Assembly (NCBI GenBank): GCA_030599175.1
Contig: JAUVON010000220.1
Coordinates: forward strand, 1-5,172
Direction: 5' to 3'
DNA length: 5,172 nt
Source: Desulfobulbaceae bacterium
Lineage (GTDB): Bacteria; Desulfobacterota; Desulfobulbia; Desulfobulbales; Desulfocapsaceae
Position numbers and translations under genes: made by a program. The notes beneath the pieces are model-generated. The model did not search any database, was not told the origin of the DNA, and saw only the letters and a program-made list of their open reading frames with translations. Shown here piece after piece: positions 1-5,172 of this stretch; positions within the stretch are counted from its first letter, which is position 1; each line of letters opens with the position of its first letter.

Positions 1-885
1 ATTATGAATTTTTCAGAGAAGTTTTCAGATCATATTCTACCTGATAAAATTCATGACCTTAATGTGTGCTTCCAGGTTGACGGCGTAACTGAAAATTACG
101 GCGGCACTGCAGGAAATATCGCCTATGCCATGAACCTCATGGGTGAATCTGCAGCATTATCTGCAACGATTGGAAGTGACCACCATAAATACTTCGACTG
201 GTTAGGTGCCAACGGCATTGACAGGGACGGAGTCAAAGTAATTTCCAGCGAGCTTACAGCCGGTGCATATATCACAACGGATCAGACTAATAATCAGATT
301 ACCGGTTTCAATCCCGGTGCCATGAAGTTCTCGTCCGAACTGGATTTTTCAACACTTGAGCCTGAAAACAGTCTCCTGCTGATCTCCCCGGGCAACCTGG
401 ATGACATGATTAACTATCCACAACAATGTAAAAAAAGAGGGATTGACTATATTTTCGACCCAGGCCAGTCTCTTCCCATGCTGCAGGCGAAAGATCTGGT
501 TGAGGCAATTACCGGCTGCAGAATGCTCATTGTAAATGATTATGAATTCAACCTGATACTTGATAAAACTGAACTCAGCAAAGACGATCTTATAAACCGA
601 ACCACAGCAACAATCATCACCTACGGAGAAGCAGGCTCTAAAATTTTCGGACAACACGGGATATATGAAATTCCGACCTATACAGCCAGGCAGGTTATTG
701 ATCCTACCGGTGCCGGAGATGCGTACAGAGGTGGGCTTGTCAGTGGAATGATTCAAGGCAGAGATCTGGAAACCTGCGGCCGACTGGGAAGTGGCTGTGC
801 CTCCTTTGCTGTTGAATGCAATGGAACCCAGGTCTACGCATTTTCCCGGAAAGAGTTGGAAGCAAGGATGAGTCAGCAGGGATAA
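1..885 (+). CDS. PfkB-family carbohydrate/nucleoside kinase, probably adenosine kinase-like; 5' end cut by window
   Basis: This is a cytoplasmic ATP-dependent kinase of the ribokinase/PfkB family (PF00294), which phosphorylates the hydroxymethyl group of a sugar or nucleoside. Residue numbers count from the Met at nt 4. The first family signature is GGTAGNIAYAM at 33-43. An NDYE (NxxE-type Mg/phosphate motif) lies at 178-181. The second signature is DPTGAGDAYRGG at 233-244, whose GAGD anion hole carries the catalytic base Asp239. The frame is open to nt 1, and the Met at nt 4 is unlikely to be the real start: in relatives this stretch (IMNF...FSDHILPDK) follows a first beta strand of roughly a dozen residues (typically SGSLAYDR-like), which would lie left of the window. 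The full protein would then be about 305-310 aa, normal for the family. Close-looking bacterial homologues are often annotated as adenosine kinase, but the substrate cannot be read from motifs; ribokinase- or fructokinase-like activity remains possible. The family call is very secure, the substrate is not. Confidence 0.93.
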   Translation: MMNFSEKFSDHILPDKIHDLNVCFQVDGVTENYGGTAGNIAYAMNLMGESAALSATIGSDHHKYFDWLGANGIDRDGVKVISSELTAGAYITTDQTNNQITGFNPGAMKFSSELDFSTLEPENSLLLISPGNLDDMINYPQQCKKRGIDYIFDPGQSLPMLQAKDLVEAITGCRMLIVNDYEFNLILDKTELSKDDLINRTTATIITYGEAGSKIFGQHGIYEIPTYTARQVIDPTGAGDAYRGGLVSGMIQGRDLETCGRLGSGCASFAVECNGTQVYAFSRKELEARMSQQG

Positions 886-896
886 ACCACAACCAC

Positions 897-918
897 AGGC
901 ATAATCTGCTCAATGCCT
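897..918. repeat. Short inverted repeat just after the kinase stop
   Basis: AGGCAT at 897-902 and ATGCCT at 913-918 form a perfect 6-bp inverted repeat around a 10-nt loop, 12 nt after the kinase stop codon. No T-tract follows, so it is not a canonical intrinsic terminator. It could be a weak mRNA 3' hairpin or chance. No better hairpin-plus-T-run was seen anywhere in 886-1061. Confidence 0.2.
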
Positions 919-958
919 TCAGATGAACTCCTGCTCCATGATACCTTCCTGGAAAACC

Positions 959-987
959 TTGGCCTTTAAAACAGGATCAGGTACAGT
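959..987 (+). promoter_or_regulatory. Candidate sigma70-type promoter for the fumarase gene
   Basis: TTGGCC (959-964) and TACAGT (982-987) are spaced by 17 nt, and each matches the -35/-10 consensus at 4 of 6 positions. It would start transcription about 65-70 nt before the fumarase ATG. The 176-bp spacer argues that fumarase has its own promoter, and this is the best-spaced pair I found, but matches this weak occur by chance. No operator palindrome was recognised. Confidence 0.25.
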
Positions 988-1046
988 ATCTGCAAAATAG
1001 CGATGGATTTAAGTTTCTACAACGCCATCACCTGTCAAAAAGATAT

Positions 1047-1052
1047 AAGGAA
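1047..1052 (+). promoter_or_regulatory. Ribosome binding site of fumarase
   Basis: AAGGAA lies 9 nt before the ATG at 1062, which is good Shine-Dalgarno sequence and spacing. It supports that ATG as the start of the fumarase gene. Confidence 0.75.
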
Positions 1053-1061
1053 CTAATTCAG

Positions 1062-2678
1062 ATGACTGACTTTACCTATCAGACCCCCTTTCCGCTGGCT
1101 GAAGATGAGACAAAATACCGAAAGATTGAAGGATCTGAAAAGTTTGTGGACGTCGACCGGTTCAACGGACAGGAGATGTTGAAAATAGACCCGGAGGCAC
1201 TGACAGTACTGACAAATATAGCCATGCGGGATTTGTCCTTTATGTTGCGCCCTGAGCATAACAACCAGGTGGCAAAAATTCTGGATGACCCGGAGAGTTC
1301 GGAAAACGAGAAAGGCGTGGCACTGGCCTTTCTTAAAAATGCTGAAATATCCTCACAATTTGAACTACCGATGTGTCAGGATACCGGGACAGCAATTATC
1401 ATGGGGAAAAAAGGCCAGAACGTCTGGACCGGAACCGACGATGCTAAAGCACTCTCCAAAGGAGTTTTCAAAACCTATACAGAAGAGAACCTGCGCTACT
1501 CCCAGACCGTACCACTGGACATGTATACCGAGATAAACAGCGGCACCAATCTGCCCGCACAGATTGATCTCTATGCCGTTGAAGGAACCGAGTACAAATT
1601 CCTGTTTATTGCCAAGGGTGGAGGCAGCGCAAACAAGACCTATCTCTACCAGGAAACCAAGGCTTTACTTAATCCGAAGACTCTCGAAAATTTTATGATC
1701 GAGAAAATGAAGAGTCTGGGCACTGCCGCCTGCCCACCCTACCACCTGGCTTTTGTCGTCGGCGGAACAAGTGCCGAAACCACCTTGAAAACTGTAAAAC
1801 TGGCATCCGTCAAATATCTTGACGGACTGCCGACCCAGGGTAACGAGCATGGACAAGCCTTCCGGGACATTGAGCTTGAAGAGAAGATGCAGACAGCTGC
1901 ACAGAATCTTGGTATCGGTGCACAGTTTGGAGGTAAATACTTTACCCATGATATCCGCGTCATTCGGCTGCCACGACATGGTGCTTCCTGCCCGGTAGCT
2001 ATGGGTGTCTCCTGCTCAGCCGACAGAAATTTAAAAGCAAAAATCAACAGAGAAGGATTATGGGTAGAAGTTCTTGATAGTGACCCCGGCAAGTTAATCC
2101 CCGAACAGTACCGGGGAAAGCATGGTCAGGGAGTACAGATAGACCTGAACATACCTATGAAAGAAATACTGGCCGAGCTGACCGGACATCCTGTTGGAAC
2201 CTCCCTGCTGCTCACCGGTACTATTATTGTTGGTCGTGATATTGCCCATGCCAAATTCAAAGAATTGCTCGATGAAAGCAAGCCGCTGCCTGAATATCTG
2301 AAAAAGCATCCCATCTATTATGCCGGTCCGGCAAAAACTCCGAAAGGAAAACCATCCGGATCTTTTGGCCCGACCACGGCCGGCCGCATGGACAGTTATG
2401 TCGACCTGCTCCAATCCCATAGCGGCTCAATGGTCATGATTGCCAAAGGCAACCGTTCACAGCAGGTCACCGACGCCTGTCAAAGGCATGGCGGTTTCTA
2501 CCTCGGTTCAATCGGTGGCCCGGCCGCGATCCTGGCCGAAGAAAACATCAAAAAGGTTGAGTGTATTGACTATCCTGAACTCGGAATGGAGGCTGTCTGG
2601 CAGATTGAGGTTGTTGATTTCCCGGCATTTATCCTGGTAGATGACAAGGGAAATGACTTCTTCTCTGAGTTGATGTAA
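1062..2678 (+). CDS. fumA: Class I fumarate hydratase, [4Fe-4S]-dependent (FumA/FumB type)
   Basis: This cytoplasmic enzyme interconverts fumarate and L-malate in the TCA cycle; in anaerobes it often runs in the reductive direction or in propionate/succinate metabolism. The 538 aa compare with about 548 for E. coli FumA, so it is the fused single-chain form with an N-terminal Fumerase domain (PF05681, roughly residues 15-295) and a C-terminal domain (PF05683, roughly 330-535). The three cysteines that ligate the [4Fe-4S] cluster in E. coli FumA (Cys105, Cys224, Cys318) appear at the same numbers here: PMCQDTGT (C105), AACPPYH (C224) and GVSCSADR (C318). Asp107 in the CQDTGT motif matches a conserved active-site acid. 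The C-terminal half has TTAGRMD (438-444) and the [12 protein letters not shown]...[13 protein letters not shown] block (462-489), both strongly conserved in the family. The start is supported by AAGGAA nine bases upstream. Class I fumarases are oxygen- and superoxide-sensitive, which suits a low-oxygen lifestyle. No truncation or frameshift is seen. A class I tartrate dehydratase is a less likely alternative, because those are usually split into two subunits. The symbol is assigned by class; fumB would be equally valid. Confidence 0.97.
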   Translation: MTDFTYQTPFPLAEDETKYRKIEGSEKFVDVDRFNGQEMLKIDPEALTVLTNIAMRDLSFMLRPEHNNQVAKILDDPESSENEKGVALAFLKNAEISSQFELPMCQDTGTAIIMGKKGQNVWTGTDDAKALSKGVFKTYTEENLRYSQTVPLDMYTEINSGTNLPAQIDLYAVEGTEYKFLFIAKGGGSANKTYLYQETKALLNPKTLENFMIEKMKSLGTAACPPYHLAFVVGGTSAETTLKTVKLASVKYLDGLPTQGNEHGQAFRDIELEEKMQTAAQNLGIGAQFGGKYFTHDIRVIRLPRHGASCPVAMGVSCSADRNLKAKINREGLWVEVLDSDPGKLIPEQYRGKHGQGVQIDLNIPMKEILAELTGHPVGTSLLLTGTIIVGRDIAHAKFKELLDESKPLPEYLKKHPIYYAGPAKTPKGKPSGSFGPTTAGRMDSYVDLLQSHSGSMVMIAKGNRSQQVTDACQRHGGFYLGSIGGPAAILAEENIKKVECIDYPELGMEAVWQIEVVDFPAFILVDDKGNDFFSELM

Positions 2679-2746
2679 AAAGTCACAGCAGCATACGTTT
2701 AAAAGTACCAACCCCGGTAAAAAACTGTGTTTTATCGACTGATAAC
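2679..2746. other. Spacer between fumarase and membrane protein gene; no terminator or SD seen
   Basis: This A/T-rich 68-bp gap has no strong hairpin with a T-run. A 5-bp AAAAC/GTTTT inverted repeat (2721-2725 and 2729-2733) is too weak and lacks the tail. No Shine-Dalgarno-like purine run precedes the ATG at 2747. Read-through from fumarase therefore cannot be excluded, and no promoter stands out. Confidence 0.5.
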
Positions 2747-4639
2747 ATGACATTACAAGGTAAACAAGAAATCGCTTCAACACCTTTTTTATCTATAAGC
2801 TGGAAGTTGCCCCTGCTGCTGGGGTTCCTGCTTTCATTCCTGTACCTGCATTTTTTTGAAAACAGGGCATTTGTTGAGCTTGAAATTCAAGTCCCTCAAA
2901 AAACCTGGTTCAATATGTATTGGGCTGAAGACGGGGAGGGATTCAGTAAGTGGAGAAGAGCGAGGGTTCGGATAGCTCCCGAGAAACAGCAGTATAGTTT
3001 TTACCTGACAGATCTCAGAAAAATCGAGCGGTTGCGCATTGATCCCCATATGTATGAAGGAGAGGTGGTAATTAAATCATTGCAGATCTCGCAAAACGGT
3101 AAGCAGTCTCTGCAATTTACAAAAAAAAGCGAATTTAAGCAGCTGCAACCCCTTTTCCATATAGGTTCTTCGCAATGGACAGCGGATGGTTTTCATATCT
3201 CTTCAACCGGCAACGATCCCCAATTGGAACTGGCAGTTAATCTGCATGATGGCCCCTCCAGGGTATGGGTGTTGTTTACACATATTGTCGCAATCTTTTC
3301 CCTTGTATTTCTCTTTTTCTTCTCTACTGAAAATTTTCGCCGGGAGAAAAATTTTATACCTCTCTTTTTTGTCACCGCATTTGCATTAATTGTGGTGATG
3401 GCCGCAATCACTGTAGAAAACGTACATCCCGATGAATATGTACACCTTGATGCAGCAGAGTATTACAAAGATAATTTTTTACCCCCTGCTGTAGATGATC
3501 CAGCCATTCATCATTCCTATTCTGTATACGGTGTATCACGCTTAAACGGACATGAGATCTCCTATTTTTTCACCGGAAAACTGGCCAATCTGCTCCAATC
3601 GTTTCACCTTCCAGAATATCTCAGTTTACGCGCTTTCAATGTGCTTCTTTTTTTCCTGCTTCTTCTCTATATCCTGCAAAGCCCGGGTGCTCGAATAATG
3701 GCAGTACCTTTGTTGATTTCGCCCCAGATATGGTACATTTTCAGTTATTGTAATTCTGATGCTTTTGGGCTTGTAGTTGCCTTTATTGTCGCCTGTCAGT
3801 TCGCTTTACCCCATTCAATGTTAAATTCCTGTCTTTTGGACACCACACAGAAGAAACATGCTCTACCACTGCTTTTTCTCGGTTTTCTGGCAGCTCCTCT
3901 CTTTCTGCTGAAAAAAAATTATCTGTTTTTCATCCTCTTTATTGCAGGGTATCTGGCATGGAAAATATTTTATCAGGTAGAGTCTGAGCTGAGACGCCAA
4001 TACTGCAGGAAGGCTGTCATCATAGTTTGTATAGGCCTGAGCCTTGCCGGTCTCAGGATAGGAGCCAACTACGCCGTTAACGGCATAGACATGGCTGCAC
4101 AAATGGCAAATATTCAAGAGCAGTTAGCTGATCCCATGTATAAACCGTCCACCCCTATAGAAGAAAAGCATCCTTTCTTATATCGTAAGGCACGGGGGCA
4201 TACCCTGGAAAAGGTAATAGTAGTTGACCGCTGGTTTGAGCGGACATACCGCAGTGCTTTTGGTGTTTATGGATATTTTACCGCCAGTGCAGTGGATTCA
4301 TATTATAATACCGTTCGGCCCGTGGGAATTGCCCTTTTTCTACTTGTGGGTATCACCCTGGTTTTTCGGGGAGGAGTAACCGGCAATTTGTTGTTCGCTT
4401 TTTTCATTTCCTGTGCAGGTGCCCTTATTGCAGCATCCTTATATCATTCCTGGACCAGCGATTACCAGACACAGGGAAGGTACCTGTTTCCAATGATCCC
4501 CATGGTCTGTGTAGTTTTGTACCATGCGCGGCCATTGATGCAGGGAACACTCTATAAATTACTGATTTCAGCTCTTTTTGTATTATCAGTCTATTCCTTT
4601 GTGTTTGTCGGGTTAATGCGATTGCCTAAAATTATATAG
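2747..4639 (+). CDS. Multi-pass membrane protein, DUF2142/GT-C-like putative glycosyltransferase with N-terminal extracytoplasmic domain
   Basis: This 630-aa inner-membrane protein has about 12-13 predicted helices. By eye they lie near residues 20-37, 172-193, 203-223, 295-311, 315-331, 337-354, 373-388, 391-408, 422-438, 525-540, 547-566, 578-593 and 603-624. Residues 38-170 form a soluble, probably beta-rich domain (FNMYWAEDGEGFSKW at 55-69, IERLRIDP at 93-100, GNDPQLEL at 155-162) resembling domains attached to polysaccharide-related membrane enzymes. HPDEYVH (227-233) follows the third helix, where GT-C glycosyltransferases carry the catalytic acid in their first periplasmic loop. Other features typical of DUF2142/GT-C proteins are NSDAF (336-340), LLKKNY (387-392), SAFGVYGY (503-510) in a long outer loop, and QGRYLFP (576-582) at a late helix. 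The likely role is transfer of a sugar from a polyprenyl-phosphate donor during envelope polysaccharide or glycan assembly; donor and acceptor are unknown. The start rests on the first helix: no ATG, GTG or TTG lies in frame between the fumarase stop and 2747, and the next ATG (2915) would remove that helix. Ribosome binding looks weak. Family membership is probable, enzymatic activity inferred. Confidence 0.72.
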   Translation: MTLQGKQEIASTPFLSISWKLPLLLGFLLSFLYLHFFENRAFVELEIQVPQKTWFNMYWAEDGEGFSKWRRARVRIAPEKQQYSFYLTDLRKIERLRIDPHMYEGEVVIKSLQISQNGKQSLQFTKKSEFKQLQPLFHIGSSQWTADGFHISSTGNDPQLELAVNLHDGPSRVWVLFTHIVAIFSLVFLFFFSTENFRREKNFIPLFFVTAFALIVVMAAITVENVHPDEYVHLDAAEYYKDNFLPPAVDDPAIHHSYSVYGVSRLNGHEISYFFTGKLANLLQSFHLPEYLSLRAFNVLLFFLLLLYILQSPGARIMAVPLLISPQIWYIFSYCNSDAFGLVVAFIVACQFALPHSMLNSCLLDTTQKKHALPLLFLGFLAAPLFLLKKNYLFFILFIAGYLAWKIFYQVESELRRQYCRKAVIIVCIGLSLAGLRIGANYAVNGIDMAAQMANIQEQLADPMYKPSTPIEEKHPFLYRKARGHTLEKVIVVDRWFERTYRSAFGVYGYFTASAVDSYYNTVRPVGIALFLLVGITLVFRGGVTGNLLFAFFISCAGALIAASLYHSWTSDYQTQGRYLFPMIPMVCVVLYHARPLMQGTLYKLLISALFVLSVYSFVFVGLMRLPKII

Positions 4640-4647
4640 TAGCTCCT

Positions 4648-4655
4648 GAGATAGG
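4648..4655 (+). promoter_or_regulatory. Weak ribosome binding site of the PHP-like gene
   Basis: GAGATAGG lies between the membrane protein stop (4637-4639) and the ATG at 4660. Its GAG is 9 nt from the start, an acceptable but weak Shine-Dalgarno. The 20-bp gap leaves little room for a promoter and suggests translation from a shared message. Confidence 0.4.
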
Positions 4656-4659
4656 TTTT

Positions 4660-5172
4660 ATGTCTATTTTTATTGATGCCCACGTCCATATCTATTCAGA
4701 ATTTGCTATAGAGCAATTTTTTACAGCAGCATTTGATAACTTCCTAAGAGCCTCAAAAAGTGAAAACCTGTCTGAAAATGCCAGCTACGTTCTGGCATTG
4801 GCCGAAGGGGAAGGCTATGATGTTTTCTCCAGTTTGTCTCAGAATGCAGTTTCCTTTGAAAACAAGTCAGAGAAACAAACCGAGTCTGAATCGTTAGTTT
4901 TTTATAAAACAGCAGAACCAGACAGCCTTTTAGCATGCAGGGGAAATGAGACTATTGCTCTACTGGCAGGGAGACAGCATGTCAGCAGGGAAAATATAGA
5001 GGTAATCTCCCTGTTCAGCTCTGTTAAGCTCGAAGAAAAGGCGATGTCCCTTGCCGATCTGGCTCAGACAGTGGCAGCTAACGGGGGTATTGTAGTACTC
5101 CCCTGGGGAGTGGGTAAATGGTTTGGAAAGAGAGGAAAAGTGATGAGAAAATTTCTTGATACTGCTTATGAA
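4660..5172 (+). CDS. PHP/amidohydrolase-like putative metal-dependent hydrolase; 3' end cut by window
   Basis: The frame opens with ATG at 4660 and runs without a stop to the window edge, giving 171 residues. The protein starts MSIFIDAHVHIY, with a hydrophobic strand followed by HxH (His8, His10), the classic first metal-binding motif of PHP phosphoesterases and of amidohydrolase-type TIM barrels. Later, TIALLAGRQHVSRENIEVISL (99-119) resembles the PHP strand in which a Glu-rich G-x-E/Q-x-T...E-V segment follows, and LADLAQTVAANGGIVVLPWGVGKW (131-154) resembles the helix-plus-strand that normally ends in a metal-binding His-Pro; here it reads Leu-Pro-Trp instead. No TDH-type second motif is visible. 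Residues 32-80 are Ser/Glu/Lys-rich and look like a variable insert. There is no signal peptide, so it should be cytoplasmic. It starts 20 bp after the membrane protein gene, so the two are probably co-transcribed. It may act on a phosphorylated or lipid-linked sugar intermediate, but that is inferred from context only. The family call is moderate; the coding call is strong given the open frame, the start context and the protein-like composition. Confidence 0.6.
   Translation, partial: MSIFIDAHVHIYSEFAIEQFFTAAFDNFLRASKSENLSENASYVLALAEGEGYDVFSSLSQNAVSFENKSEKQTESESLVFYKTAEPDSLLACRGNETIALLAGRQHVSRENIEVISLFSSVKLEEKAMSLADLAQTVAANGGIVVLPWGVGKWFGKRGKVMRKFLDTAYE

Noticed and set aside
349..756. A 135-codon minus-strand frame opposite the kinase gene
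   Set aside because: It lies wholly inside the well-supported PfkB gene, has no recognisable domain, and is rich in residues typical of antisense readings.
923..1000. A 25-codon + strand ORF (ATG at 923) in the kinase-fumarase spacer
   Set aside because: It has no Shine-Dalgarno, a Ser/Lys/Thr composition typical of noise, and a length expected by chance; as a leader peptide it shows no run of regulatory codons.
918..1065. 9-bp direct repeat TTCAGATGA at 918-926 and 1057-1065
   Set aside because: It is a single short pair in 150 bp, one copy overlapping the fumarase start codon, and is compatible with chance; no third copy or att-like context was found.
1665..2420. Several minus-strand open frames of 104-117 codons opposite fumarase
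   Set aside because: Fumarase is conserved along its full length on the + strand; these are shadows without family resemblance.
2718..2734. AAAAC/GTTTT inverted repeat as a possible fumarase terminator
   Set aside because: The stem is only 5 A/T-rich pairs with a 3-nt loop and no T-tract beyond it, too weak to call an intrinsic terminator.
1..5172. Search for CRISPR arrays, tRNAs, insertion sequences, retron or riboswitch-like structures
   Set aside because: No regularly spaced repeats, terminal inverted repeats, transposase fragments or recognisable structured RNA were seen, and non-coding space is limited to 176, 68 and 20 bp.

Overview
The window holds four protein genes, all on the + strand. 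The first is cut by the left edge and the last by the right edge. Reading from left to right, they are a PfkB-family sugar/nucleoside kinase (1-885, start missing), a class I iron-sulfur fumarase (1062-2678, complete), a large multi-pass membrane protein resembling DUF2142/GT-C glycosyltransferases (2747-4639, complete), and the first 171 codons of a PHP/amidohydrolase-like protein (from 4660). I see no tRNA, rRNA, CRISPR array, insertion sequence, integrase or long repeat.

The organism looks like a Gram-negative anaerobe or facultative anaerobe of moderate G+C. The oxygen-sensitive class I fumarase and the style of the kinase and of the envelope-type membrane protein would suit a sulfate-reducing or sulfur-metabolising Desulfobacterota (Desulfobulbales-like). 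This is an impression from family resemblance, not a demonstrated assignment.

The left half (1-2678) is ordinary central metabolism: a probable adenosine/sugar kinase, then a 176-bp spacer with a weak candidate promoter and a good ribosome binding site, then fumarase with all three Fe-S cysteines in place. The spacer carries no convincing gene. Its minus strand, however, shows a short protein-like reading interrupted by a stop.

The right half (2747-5172) is more T-rich and less ordinary. The membrane protein has a GT-C-like core preceded by an extra module: one membrane helix, a soluble domain of about 130 residues, and a second helix. The domain is predicted to sit outside the cytoplasmic membrane. 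Only 20 bp after its stop comes the PHP-like gene, with an N-terminal HxH metal motif but departures from the usual later PHP motifs. The tight spacing suggests the two are co-transcribed. A lipid-linked sugar transferase paired with a metal-dependent hydrolase/phosphoesterase, perhaps in envelope glycan assembly, is the most interesting hypothesis here, but it is inference.
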